DNA from: Symbiodinium natans
Lineage: Eukaryota; Sar; Dinophyceae; Suessiales; Symbiodiniaceae
Reading direction: 5' to 3'
NCBI GenBank assembly: GCA_905221605.1
Contig: CAJNDS010002364.1
Location: forward strand, 280,001 to 344,000
Length of the DNA: 64,000 nt
Part shown: positions 11,501 through 21,519 of the stretch, piece by piece
How the letters are laid out: each line of letters begins with the position of its first letter
Numbering within the stretch: the stretch's first letter is position 1
Notes under the pieces: generated by a model
The model's database searches: none
Seen by the model: only the letters and a program-made list of their open reading frames with translations
What the model was told of the DNA's origin: nothing
Position numbers and translations under genes: made by a program

Positions 11501-14500
11501 TGAATTTTGTGTGAGCTGATTTCTATGTAGAAATGCCCGAAACTTGCCCCTTACGCGAGGCTTCAGGGAGGTGACCCTGCTGCACCCGACCTGGATGTAC
11601 CATCGCCGGATTTGGGAGCCCCCCTTTGGGGGGGTTTTGGGGGTTTAGGGTAGCTTAAACCCTAAACCCTAAACCCTAAACCCTTTAGGAGAAGAAGGGG
11701 GGGGGGGGGGGGGTTATCGGGTCTTTAAAGCCCACACTGAGACCCTGTGAGCCCTGAAATAAAAATTGGTTTCGGGTCTGGGAGCTTGTGCGAGCTGCGG
11801 GTTTATAGGGGTTGGGTTTATAGGGGTTGTGTGGTTTTGTTTGGGGGTTTGGTGGTTTGGGGGTGAGCCTAGGAGGTTTGACGGTTTGGGGAGGGAGCTT
11901 TGGGACTGCAAAGGGAGGTATGGTCGCTTTTTTGGGCCCCTGTCGATGGTTTCCGAAATCTGCTGTGCATTTGCGAAGACCCCCCTTGGCCGACATTGGC
12001 GGGCAGGTTGCTTGTAGGTTAGGGTTGGGCTGAGGGTCCTGTAGGCTTTGGGGTCTTGGGTTTGAACCCTAAACCCTAAACCGTAAACCCTAAACCCTAA
12101 ACCCATAAACCCTATGTGGGCGGTTTCGGTTTTGGGGCTCAATGTCAAAATAGGGTTTCGGAGTGCAGGGTGGCTTTGCAACCCCTAAACCCACAGAGCA
12201 CATTGGAGGAGCGCGTTGGTGGCTACACGCAAGACACCTCGGTGGGCGAGGCAGAGAAAGAAGTTTTTCTAGGCTTTGAAGGATGTAGGCTTGGGGTTAC
12301 GGTTCTTGAAATATGCTTTCATCTTCAGGGAAGTTAACAAGTGAGCACACCTGAAGATCATATTCGTTTTGGAAGATTTAGGGTGCGGGTTTAGGAAGTT
12401 TAGGGTGTTAAAACTGTCTAGCGGGGTTCAGTAAGTAAGTCCGCTGTCTTCATCAGGACAAACCCCACTCGGGGGTGGCTTTAGCCCTAAACCCTAAACC
12501 CCTACACCCCAAAACCCTTAAGCCTGAACCTTACTGTGCAAAAAGCACTTTGGGGAGTTGTTCGGGATTCCAGGAGCTATGGTGTGGGGAAGAGCTTTGA
12601 AAACTATGCAGTAACTATGCCTACAGTTAGGGCTCTGGGTTTAGGGTTTATGGCTTGAAGGTTTGGGGCTTGCGACCTGTACTTGGACGTTGAGGGTACT
12701 TACTGAGGTAGTCAAAACTGTACTTTGAGCTAACCATATCAGGGCACTTTAGGAGCTTATAAGTGGGTTAGAAGTACAGCTATATTTGGGTTATAAGTAC
12801 CATGAACCTCCAAGTAAGTCCTTTAACTGCCTTGAGCAGGACATCGTGTTTTTCCACAAGCATTTGGAAGCCAACGGCTTGCTCCTGAGGCTGGCTTGGG
12901 TAGGGGGTTTAGGGTGTTTAGAGTGTTTAGGGTGTTTAGGGTGTTTAGGGTGTTTAGGGTGTTTAGGGTGTTTAGGGGGTTTAGGGGGTTTAGGGGGTTT
13001 AGGGGGTTTAGGGCTTTGGGCTTAGGGCTTAGGTTTTGGTGGGGTTTAAGGACTTGGGGGTTTGGGAGCTTGGGTATATAGTGTTGGGTATGGACTCAGG
13101 GGTTTTCAAGCAGTTTGGGGTTAGTGTTTGTTCTTGCTTGTTCCCGGGGTTGAGGGGTTTAGGGTTTAGGGTTTAGGGGTTTGGGGTTTAGGGTTTAGGG
13201 TTTAGGGTTTAGGGTTTAGGGTTTAGGGTTTAGGGTTTAGGGTTTAGGGTTTAGGTTTAGGGGTTGAGGGTTTAGGGCTCGTGTTTAAGTTTTTGGAGTT
13301 TAGGGTTTCTAGGATCCGGGGATGTCTTTTTGGAGCTTCAGGCGCTCAGGGGCGCGGGGTTTTGAGGGCTTTCAAAGACAGGGATCTCCGGTTTCGACTG
13401 TTTCCGCCCCGAAAAGGTCTTAGCCTGACTTCAACCCAGCCAATGGGGGCTACCTGACAACGCACGAAACTTGTAGGTTTTGGGGTTTTAGGGTTTTAGG
13501 GTTTGAAGATTTAGGGTTTTAGGGTTTTAGGGTTTTAGGGTTTTAGGTTTTAGGGTTTTTAGGGTTTTAGGGTTTTAGGGTTTTAGGGTTTTAGGGTTTT
13601 AGGGTTTTAGGGTTTAAGGGGTTTAGGGGTTAGGGTTCAGGGTTTAGGGTTCAGGGTTTAGGGTTGAGGGCTTACGGTTTCAGACCGTCCTAGGTCACCC
13701 CCAGCATTGTTTCCATTAATTCGAAGAAAGGTCGTCTGTCTCTCCCGACTAGAACAAGCTGCAGAAAATGCTCACAACCGACAACGCCCCAAGCCCCAAA
13801 GCCTAAAACCCCAACTATAAACCCAAAACCCTAAGCCCTAAACCCTACGCCCCAAAACCCTAGACCCCACACCCCAATCCCTAAACCACAAACCCCAAAT
13901 CCCTAAACCCCCAGCCCAAAGAGTGGAATTGCGAGCGCGGTTAAAGGTAACCCTAAACCCTAAACCCGAACCCCCTCCCCCCCCACCTCACCCCCCCCCC
14001 CCCATTGGGGCTCCCTTGAGGGTGCCGCGGCCACTGCTGCGGTACCGCTGCCACCCTGGTACGCTGGCCTATGTTTAAAGCCCTAAACCTAAACCCTAAA
14101 CCCTACACCCTAAACCTTAAACCCTAAACCCGAAACCCTAAACCCTAAACCCTAAGAACCCTGAACCATAGGATTTTTTAAAGGATATAGAGTTGAAGGC
14201 TTAGTGTCCACTCCTGCCGTTAACCTGAGAGACCTCCTCAACCGAAGAAGGGGTATTCTTGACCCCACAATACTCTTGTTCCTACTCGTTTAGGGTTTAG
14301 GGTTTAGGGTTTTGGGTCCAGGGTTTAGGGTATAGGGTACGGACCTTGAACCCTAAACAGGGCTTAGGGTTTAGTGTTTTTGGGGGAGTATGCTTGGGCA
14401 ACTAGGCCGCCCCGAAATACCCCTCTTTGCTAGGGCCGTAAAGTCCTGTAAGCCCTAAGGCCTGAACCAAGAATGCCTGCACACTAACCCCTAAACGCGA

Positions 14501-15765
14501 AACCCTAACACTTACTAAACCCTCTACTCATCCTACTAAACCAACTAGCTCCTAAACCGGCTAAACCCTGAAGCCAATAAACCCTAAAATTACACCGACT
14601 AAATCTTACACCCTCTTTATTCTTGGAGGCCCGGTGGTGCCCGTTGGTTCGGGATTCCCTGATAACTTTTAAAGTAACCAGCCCCCGAAAAAGGGTGCCC
14701 TTATCATCATATGGCTACAGGGCTACCAAGTGTTCCTAAACCCTAAAAACCCAAAAACCCTAAACCCTGAACCCTAAACCCTAAACCCTAAACCCTAAAC
14801 CCGGGGGTCTTGAAGTCCAAGGCCAGCGATCCTGGCGACTCCCGCGGCGAGCGGTGCAGGACGCCAAGGCTCAGAATTCCCGAACCCTTTTGTTTACGGT
14901 TTAGGGTTTAAGGTTTAGGGTTTAGGGTTTAGGTTTCTGGGTTTAGGGTTTAGCAGGTGTAGCAGGTCTAGAAGATTTGGGAGGTGTAGCAGATGTAGTA
15001 GGCTTAGGGTTTAGTAGGTATATGGTTCAGTTCGGGGGCTGTGAGGAAAGACCTCGGATCTCGGCTCGCGGGAAGGGGTTTGTTTGAAAGCCTGGCCTCT
15101 TCGCGAAGAGATCCTAAGCCGTAAACCCCAAATCCGGGCGCGCTGTCGTTGCAGAAGACGTCCTAAACCTAAATCCCTAAACCCTAACCCTGCTTGTCTT
15201 GAGCGTTTGGGGTTTAAGATTTGAGGGCTCTTAAACCCAAAGCCCAAACAACCCCATGAACCCTGAAAAACCTCTTTAGCCCCAAAACGCCTGAAGCCTT
15301 CAATTCACCCCTTAAGCCCCAAAGCGCCCCTGAAGCTGCTAAACCTTAAACCGAACCCCAAACCCTCAACCCAAAACCCTAAACCCCAAGCCCTAAGGTT
15401 TAGGGTTTAGGGTCTAGGGTCTAGGGTTTAGGGTTTCGGGTTTAGGGTTTAGGGTGCCCTAAACCCAACCCCTAAATCCGAAACCCCCCAAGCAGGTGGC
15501 CGCCTTCGAACGCCAGGTTCTCGTCTCGGAGCCCTGGAGCCAAGGTGCCCAAATGCCCGCGCTGTCGGTTGCAGCGTTTGTGTCCTAGAAGGTTTTAGGG
15601 TTTAGGGCTACCCCAAACCCTAAAACTCAAAGCCCAGAGAGCTTGAACCGCGAAATTCTAAACCTCAATCGCGATTGCCTTTTATTGATTTTTCTTTGGC
15701 AGTTTGCGGCAGGTTTCGGCGTGGTCGGCGCCGGCCGAGACGCCCGCGATTTCTGCAAGGCCTAA
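5349..15765 (+). CDS. Multi-exon gene model with plastid-type presequence; function unknown
   Basis: Model of 27 exons: 5349-5552, 5672-5758, 5896-5945, 6071-6119, 6376-6454, 6974-7068, 7697-7795, 7972-8049, 8269-8415, 8503-8614, 9254-9303, 9986-10042, 10790-10861, 10962-11008, 11567-11633, 12197-12262, 12546-12610, 12815-12899, 13424-13465, 13694-13757, 13924-13946, 14021-14072, 14205-14243, 14816-14891, 15046-15109, 15496-15558, 15703-15765. The joins are in frame with 13 GT, 8 GC and 5 GA donors and AG acceptors. The N-terminus is a signal peptide ending AFA-GGF, typical of import into complex plastids. Leu-rich helical segments and one or two hydrophobic stretches (8269-8614) follow. The first nine exons are firmest. 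After 8415 an alternative ending is TAA at 8422-8424, which would split the model in two. No family was recognised and no homologue guided the joins. Confidence 0.45.
5672..5758 (+). CDS. Exon 2 of the presequence gene (29 codons)
   Basis: Acceptor CCCCCAG, phase 0. It reads VVVENSSQAIRLLRS and then a Leu/Lys-rich helix. The end is set by a GC donor at 5759 (CTGCAG|GCAGCAG). The following intron ends ATGCAG|GCAGCAG, so a direct repeat of the junction flanks the intron. Confidence 0.6.
5759..5895. mobile_element. Introner-like intron: inverted repeats, direct repeats, telomeric core
   Basis: GCAGCAGAC(A)GTGG borders occur on both sides. Inside the left border is GGTGGTCTCTTTAT; inside the right border is ATAAAGAGGCCACC, its near-perfect complement. 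The middle (5790-5860) is TTTAGGG repeats. This is the layout expected of an element that inserted with a target-site duplication and is now spliced out as an intron. Confidence 0.65.
6120..6375. mobile_element. Family A introner filling an intron
   Basis: The left end (TT)GGGTAACCCAGCGGGCACC and the right end GGGCTACCAAG are diverged inverted repeats. The family-wide ends are CTTGGTAGCCCA and TGGGCTACCAAG. The element coincides with the intron: GT at 6120, AG at 6374-6375. A CCCTAAA block sits near its right end. Confidence 0.65.
6376..6454 (+). CDS. Exon 5 of the presequence gene
   Basis: Begins directly at the family A right end (ACCAAG|GAG) and reads EMPTDLEADFEEALERSAEL, an acidic helix, then SPEPL. 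Donor GT at 6455 (CTTG|GTAGC). It joins in phase 1 to the exon at 6974. Confidence 0.6.
6974..7068 (+). CDS. Exon 6 of the presequence gene
   Basis: Acceptor CTCGCAG. It reads CVTGCLLRMEGENLG followed by a Leu-rich amphipathic stretch (IIRQLLQLPLLQRLP). A GA donor at 7069 is required to join in frame with the next exon (7697), which starts GAG. The junction is therefore a short direct repeat, CCAGAGA against CCCAGGAGA. Confidence 0.55.
7697..7795 (+). CDS. Exon 7 of the presequence gene (33 codons)
   Basis: Acceptor CCCTAACCCAG comes straight from a CCCTAAA array. It reads EMIRRLGRIELLYPKALEN then an acidic QDELREALA. Donor GT at 7796 leads into TTTAGGG repeats. Confidence 0.6.
8269..8614 (+). 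CDS. Exons 9-10: hydrophobic, probable membrane segment
   Basis: Exon 9 (8269-8415) reads GESLADTADDALAEFYATT, then a hydrophobic run AAASLIFAQLALVVAYF. With a GC donor at 8416 it joins to 8503-8614 (VVAFAVCASCFGDGSS...), which begins at the right end of a family G element. If it is not spliced there, the protein ends at TAA 8422-8424 with a C-terminal membrane anchor. Both endings fit the sequence. Confidence 0.5.
11049..11154. mobile_element. Family F inverted-repeat element
   Basis: The left end CTTGAGATGTTCCCCCTTAT and the right end reading AAGAGGGAACATGTCAAG are complementary, as are the inner ACAGTCC/GGACTGT. Total 106 bp. A related left half lies near 4906-4960 with no matching right end. 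Confidence 0.7.
11417..11480. repeat. AT-rich, imperfectly palindromic tract
   Basis: CATATGTGTT...TGTGTATATATATGTACATACACATG is much richer in A and T than its surroundings and self-complementary. It lies in an intron of the model. No function can be assigned. Confidence 0.5.
12680..12814. mobile_element. Family B introner ending at an exon
   Basis: Family B ends are ACTTGGAGGTTCATGGTACTT and its complement AAGTACCATGAACCTCCAAG, with AATAACCCAA/TTGGGTTAT just inside. Here the right end is intact and provides the AG acceptor for the exon at 12815. The left end is diverged (ACTTGGACGTTGAGGGTACTT). Confidence 0.7.
14632..14730. mobile_element. Family A element, complete, without telomeric core
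   Basis: CTTGGAGGCCCGGTGG ... ATGGCTACAGGGCTACCAAG, 99 bp. It shows what the family looks like without TTTAGGG filler. Internal landmarks GGGATTCCCTGATAACTTTT and AAAAAGGGTGCCCTTAT recur in other copies. Confidence 0.7.
15703..15765 (+). CDS. Terminal exon of the presequence gene model
   Basis: Preceded by an unusually good pyrimidine tract (CCTTTTATTGATTTTTCTTTGGCAG). It reads FAAGFGVVGAGRDARDFCKA and stops at TAA 15763-15765. The previous exon (15496-15558, VAAFERQVLVSEPWSQGAQMP) joins in phase 0 through a GC donor. Confidence 0.45.
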   Translation, partial: FAAGFGVVGAGRDARDFCKA

Positions 15766-16177
15766 GGGGGATTTAGAGTTTTGGGTCTTAAGGGTTTGAG
15801 ATTTTAGGTATTGGGTTTTAGGGTGTAGGGTTGTAGGGTTTAGAGTTATAGGGTTTTGGGTTTTCGGGTTTAGGTTTTGGGGTTTAGGGTTTAGGGGTTT
15901 GTCTTTGGGGTTTGTGTGCATACAGGAGTTCTGGGTTCAGGGGGTTAGGGTTGATTAGGGAGTTAGGGCTTGGGGTTTGGGGGGTCTTGGACTTCAAGGG
16001 TTGTTGCTTGGGGGGTTTGGGATTTAGGGTTTAGCGTTGAGGGTTTAGGGTTTAGTCGGATGAGAGGGTGTTTTTGGTTTGGGGTTTAGTCGGCTGAGAT
16101 AGTGTTTAGGGTCTAGTGGGGCTGTTTCGCCGTGCTTCAGGGGGGGAAACCCTAAACCCTAAACCCTAAACCCTAAG

Positions 16178-18527
16178 TGGGGGCACAAGCTCCGATGTTC
16201 TGGATGAAAGCTTCGGTCAAGCGTCATTGCGAAACGTCAAAGATTGCAACCCTATAGGGTTTAGGGTTTAGGGTCTAGGGCTTAGGGCTTAGGGCTTAGG
16301 GCTTAGGGCTTAGGGCTTAGGGCTTAGGGCTTAGGGCTTAGGGCTTGGGGCTTAGGATTGGAACCCCATAGGTTTTTCGGCTTTCCATGTGCCGTTTGAG
16401 ATTCTCAGGGTTCTAATAAGGGTTAAGGGCAGTTTAGGAGTTCCAGGGTCAGGGTTTAGGGTTTAGGCTTTAGCCTTTAGGCTTTAGGGTTTAGGGTTCC
16501 TTCAAACGGGTGATCTCTTGCAGCTCTCGCGAACCTCCCTCAAGAATCAGAACCATTCACAGGCCCTGTCGGATGCCGCACGGCAGCTCGTCACGGAGTT
16601 CTACGAGGCAGGGTTGGGGTTCTCGACCTTCCAACCCACCCCACGAAAATGTCCTTCACAGACTTCGCCCTAAACCCTAAACCCCAAACCCTAAACCCTA
16701 AACCCTAGGATCTTGGGTGAGGTGGACGAGAAGAAGCTCGGGAAGACGATCTCGCTTCCCACAGCGCCGCAGATTCGAAAGCGGGGTCCAAAAAATCAGG
16801 ATTCAGCCTTGCCATTCTGGTTCAGGGTTTAGGGATTCAGGGTTTGGTACGGTTCAGGGTTTAGGGTTCAGGGTTCAGGGTTTAGGGTTGAGGGTTTAGG
16901 GCTTAAGCCCTAAAGCCCCTAAAGCCCCTCAAGCCCTGAGCCCCTCAAGCCCCTTTAAGCCCCGCGCCTCTCCGGCTCCTCGGAAAACATCACCTGAGGC
17001 GAACGCCTCCATGCGCCAGGTGACTTGCTTGCGTTAGGCTCAGGCTCAGTCTCAGGCTTAGGCTTAGGCTTAGGGTTAGGGTTAGGGTTATCCTAAACCC
17101 TAAACCCTAAATCCTAAACCTGAAGTCCCAAAAACAGCAAAAAGCAAAAGGCAAAGCAACATGCCGGTAGCTTTCAAAGTTAGGGGCTTCCTTGTTGGGT
17201 CCTCTGTACAGTACCGGCACCCTGAAAGTCAGGACAGAAGTACCCAGAACTAGAATGGGGTGGGGGACTTTTTTCGACACGCTCGTCAGGATGAGGTTGC
17301 ACCTAAAACCCCCCGAGGTATGAAAGACAATGGTCGTTCTGTGGGTTTGGGACCTTTCTTTTACATACTTTGGGGGGTCCAGGTAGGCTCCCCCAAACCC
17401 CTAAACCCTAAGCCCCTAAGCCCCTAAGCCCCTAAACCCCTAAACCCCTAAACCCCTGAACCCCTAAAACCCTAAACCCCTAAACCCCTAAACCCCTAAA
17501 CCCCTAAACCCCTAAACCCCTAAACCCCTAAACCCCTAAACCCCTAAACCCCTAAACCCCTAAGCCCTAAACAAAACCTTCCCTGAGGTTGAGGGATCAG
17601 GGCTCTGGATCCGTCAGGAGGATTCCGAAAGCTCGTTTCCGGTCCTTGCTCGGCCTTGGAGCAGGAAGCGAGTTTTAGGGGTTCAGGTTTTAGGGTTTAG
17701 GGTTTAGGGTCTAGGGTTTAGGGTTTAGGGTTTAGGGTTTAGGGTCTAGGGTCTAGGGTTTAGGGTTTAGGGTTTAGGGTTTACGGTCGGGGCTGTTCGT
17801 AAATCAGGGTCCCGTCTGGGTGGCATCTGTAGTCGACCCCCTCTGCAAGACTTGAGTTCAATCCTAAAGCCCCCCAAACCCCGAACCCCTAAGCCCTTAA
17901 ACCCCAAAGTCGATTCAGAAGGACCCTAAACCCTAAACCCTAAACCCTAAACCCTAAACCCTAAACCCTAAACCCTAAACCCTAAACCCTAAACCCTAAA
18001 CCCTAAACCCTAAACCCTAAACCCTAAACCCCCCAAAAGGGGTGCCTGATTTGGGATCAGCTTGGAGGTTCCTGTCGTTCCGCAACGGACCTTGCGCGCG
18101 CCCTTTGTGCCCGGGCGTCCTCGTTGGAATTTTCTAGGGTTTGGGGTTTAGGGTTTAGGGTTTAGGGTTTAGGGTTTAGGGTTTAGGGTTTAGGGTTTAG
18201 GGTTTAGGGTTTAGGGTTTAGGGTTTGGGTGGTTTCGGGTTTGGGTGGTTCAGGGTTTGGGGATTAGGGTGGGGGGAGGGAGGAGGGGAGGAGGGCAGTA
18301 GGGGTCTAGTTAGGCTGTGGGGATTGGACCTAGATGCACATTGGGAGAGATTGCGAACATAAACTAAAGTGTCAACTGACTTTTCCCCATTACCAGTTGA
18401 ATATTTCTTCCAGAAAAGACACAGATGTTTGCAGGAGTGCCATGAACATGTGCCACAACGCAATCTGTACGTAGCCCGCAATCTGCAGCAGCATTTCCAA
18501 GAGACCTTTCCTGTAGAACTGCCGTAA
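16178..18527 (+). CDS. Second multi-exon gene model, function unknown
   Basis: Exons 16178-16220, 16524-16612, 16709-16785, 16960-17019, 17588-17641, 17808-17848, 18061-18122, 18397-18527. The strongest joins are 16612|16709 (GT, phase 2; TEFYEAG to ILGEVDEKK) and 18122|18397 (GT, phase 1; PGRP to LEYFFQKRH). The last exon is 43 codons, ends LQQHFQETFPVELP and stops at TAA 18525-18527. The region around 16960-17590 is uncertain: more coding may lie at 17120-17230, and 17310-17381 is a small inverted-repeat element (CCCCCCGAGGTATG/CATACTTTGGGGGG). No start codon was found, so the 5' end is open. No family recognised. Confidence 0.4.
18397..18527 (+). CDS. Terminal exon of the second gene model
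   Basis: Acceptor TTACCAG after a pyrimidine-rich stretch. The frame reads EYFFQKRHRCLQECHEHVPQ, then RNLYVARNLQQHF and FPVELP, stop TAA. Codon use and residue composition are protein-like throughout, and only this frame is long. Confidence 0.5.
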
Positions 18528-18622
18528 GAAACACCTAAGTCTAAGGCTTAGTGACCTAAACCCTCAACCCTATGAATCCTACAATGCTGTAACGATCCAC
18601 GAATCTTCAACCGGAGCATCAG

Positions 18623-20135
18623 GTGGTGTGCGTCGCCCTGGAGCGTGGTTTCGGGGTGCTCGAAGCGACACTGGGCTCAGGGTTTAGGGTTTAAGGTTTA
18701 TCTAAAGGCAGTAAACCCTAAACCCTAAACCCTCTGCTGTATGGGCCCCTTGGTGTGTAGGGTATATAGGGGGGTATATAAGGGGTCCCCTTTTCAGGGA
18801 CCACGTAGCCAATTTCCGAATTTTGGGTTTTGTATGCTTAGGGCTTTCCTGAAAAAGTCTCCGACACTGCACAGCTTCAGAGTGTTTACGAGCTACCAGC
18901 CCTCAAACCTTGCAAGACCTGAACCCTCGAGTGGGCCCGAACTCCCTTATTCTAAGACGTAGGTCCCCTTCAAACCCCTAACACCCCTAAAACCTTAAAC
19001 CCCTAAAACCCTAAACCCCGAAACCCCTGAACCTCCAACCCTAAAGGGCCTAAGGCCTAAACCCTAAACCATTTTAGTCGCCGACTGTGGATGTACTGAA
19101 GCTGAAAGTTTGGAGCGTTTCTGGCGTAGGCACCTCGCCAAACTGTTTCGGATGACCCGAATAGTTGAGCACCATCCCGGGTACCACATCAGCTTGATCT
19201 TGCCAAACATTTACCGAAACATTTCACACGATTCCGGGGCAGCGGCTTCTCAACACGCGACATTGTCCCCTTACAGTCAGCTGATTCCAGCGACTTTTTT
19301 TTGCCTTTCGTAGTTTTGGGTTTAGGGTTCAGGATTTAGGGTGTAGGGTTTAGGGCTTAGGGGGATCTGGCATTTCGTGGCCTTAGGCCTCGCACCCTGC
19401 ATGCGGGGTTGAGGGCTTTGGGTTCTTCGGGCTCACTGTTGAAAATCACTTTACATCTTTATGATTACTTAAACCCAATAGGGAGCCCAAACCCCAAATC
19501 CCAAAACCCAAAACCCTAAACCCCAAACCCTAAACCCTAAACCCTAAAAACCCTACAATGGTGCAGAATTATCAGGGCTTTCAGGGCTCATAGGGTTGAA
19601 TGGCACTCGCTCAGGATCGAGCGCGACGCCCCGGCGGCGGTGGAGGGAGTTGACTTCTTCCACCTGGTCTGAAGAAAAGAAGCGGATCAGGGTTTAGGGT
19701 TTAGGGTTTAGGGTTTAGGGTTTAGGGTGTAGGGTGTAGGGTTTAGGGTTTAAAAAGTTTAGGGTCTAGGGTCTAGGGTCTATAGGGTTGAGGTTTTGGG
19801 GTTTTGGGGGGTTTGGGCCTTCTTTGGGGGGGGCTTGGGCCTCGGCCTTGGGGCTTGTAGCACGGCTTCGCGTTCTGCTTTAGGTCTTGCTCTCCAGCGC
19901 TGTTCTTAGAAACAAAGGCCTTGGGGGTTTAGGGTTTAGGGTTTAGGGTTTAGGGTTTAGGGTTTAGGGTTTAGGGTTTAGGGTTTAGGGTTTAGGGTTT
20001 AGGGTTTGAAGTTCCCTTTCGGTTTGCATGCAACATAACACCAAAGCAACACACCAAGCCTCCGCCACAAAGCCCAAATACTCAGAAGTTTTGACACCCT
20101 ACTACTACTATGAAGCCCTGAACGCTCTTGACTAG
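18623..20135 (+). CDS. Third multi-exon gene model, partial
   Basis: Exon-like blocks: 18623-18680 (VVCVALERGFGVLEATL), one in 18846-18925, one in 19079-19160 (both open in two frames), 19615-19666 (IERDAPAAVEGVDFFHL, GT donor), 19861-19918 (HGFAFCFRSCSPALF) and 20012-20135, a 41-codon terminal block ending YYYYEALNALD, TAG. 19666|19861 joins cleanly in phase 0. The remaining joins are not fixed. Start not found; family not recognised. Confidence 0.35.
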
Positions 20136-20306
20136 CCTAGACCCTAAGGCCCAAAACGCAAAGACCCAAGTAGTGGGGTCGGAATAAAAACAAAAAGTAT
20201 TTCTTTAGGGCCCCTTTCTACTTCTACCAGAATAACCCCGAAAACCTATTCTAATAATTTTGGCAACCCTAAACCCTAAACTCTAAACCCTATTCTAATT
20301 ATTCAG

Positions 20307-21135
20307 GCCCCTATATTAAACGCGCAAGAGCTGCAAGTGGTCGTGATGGATGGCAAACGGGGTCGTTCTGTGACGTTGGCATTGGCGGGCTGGGGCTACA
20401 GCATCCTTAGAAATTTGTTATACCGCTTACGGGAAACACTAAAGACACATCAAATTCTAGGGGAAAGGGTATCTACTCCGGAATGCTCATCCCCTTATTA
20501 CCCTTATAGGGAAGAATATTTCTTAGTTTTGAGGGGTTCCTAAGCAAACAGTAGGTTAGTTAGGGCACCAGCAGGTCTCTAACCGTGTATGCTGAGGTGG
20601 CGATGCCAGCGCCCAACGTCATCTCCCCGTCGCCCTGCCAGGCGTGAGACATGCTTAAACCTTAAACCCTGAACTTTCAGGTGTTTAGTGTTCAGGGTTT
20701 AGGGTTCAGGGTTCAGGATTCAGGGTTTACGGAAGGAACTCCAGGGTTTAGGGTTTAGGGTCTTCAGGAGGCCTTCTCGGGAAGTCTGAGGCCGTCCTCA
20801 AGGATTCGGTGTCCCATCTTGTGGAGCCCCGGACACTGAGCAGGGTTTAGGGTTTAGGGTTTAGGGTTTCGGGGTTCAACTACTGGTTGCTGAAGAACCA
20901 CCCAAAAACACATTGTTTCTTCCCTCTGAGGGTAATAAGGGGATTACTATCCAATGTTTTTGGGTGTTCTTAAGCAAAGAGTACTAAGACTCAAGGTGCC
21001 GGACTCCAAAACCCCCTGCCGTTTGTAGGGAATGAGGGAGTTCGGGCCCTGTATATACCCTTTTACGGGATTTTATAGGGTACCTCATTCCCTCATTCCC
21101 TACTAAGAGCCAGCCAGAAAAGCTGCAATCCTTAT
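20307..21135 (+). CDS. Exon-like blocks, possible small gene
   Basis: 20307-20394 reads ILNAQELQVVVMDGKRGRS then VTLALAGW and runs into a family C element. Further blocks are 20575-20645 (SLTVYAEVAMPAPNVISP..., stop), 20777-20842 (GLLGKSEAVLKDSVSHLVE) and 21000-21135 (VPDSKTPCR plus QPEKLQSL, stop, if the element at 21025-21103 is removed). Phases do not all agree, so more than one gene or decayed exons may be involved. Confidence 0.3.
21025..21103. mobile_element. 79-bp element with perfect 15-bp inverted ends
   Basis: GTAGGGAATGAGGGA at 21025-21039 is the exact complement of TCCCTCATTCCCTAC at 21089-21103. The left end begins GT, as an intron would. Confidence 0.8.
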
Positions 21136-21144
21136 AGGGGGACA

Positions 21145-21519
21145 GGGGCACCTAAAACCCTAAAAACCTAAAACCCTAAAACCCTAAAGCCTAAAGCCCT
21201 AAAACCCTAAAACCCTAAAACCCTAAACCCTATAAAGCCCTAAAACCCTAAACCCTGAAACCCTGAAACCCTGAAACCCTGAAACCCGAAAATCCTAAAA
21301 CCCTAAAACCCTAAAACCCTAAAACCCTCAAACCCTGAAACCCTAAAACCCTAAACCCTAAAACCCTAAGACACTAAAACCCTAAAACCCTAAAACCCTA
21401 AACCCTAAAACCCTAAACCCTAAAACCCTAAAACCCTAAAACCCTAAAACCCTAAAACCCTAAAACCCTAAAACCCTAAAACCCTAAACCCTAAACCCTA
21501 AACCCTAAACCCTAAACCC
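21145..21519. repeat. CCCTAAAA octamer array
   Basis: About 45 units, mostly CCCTAAAA (eight bases) grading into canonical CCCTAAA at the right end. A mirror-image octamer block (TTTTAGGG) lies at 13473-13620 and a CCCCTAAA octamer block at 17391-17572. Confidence 0.9.
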
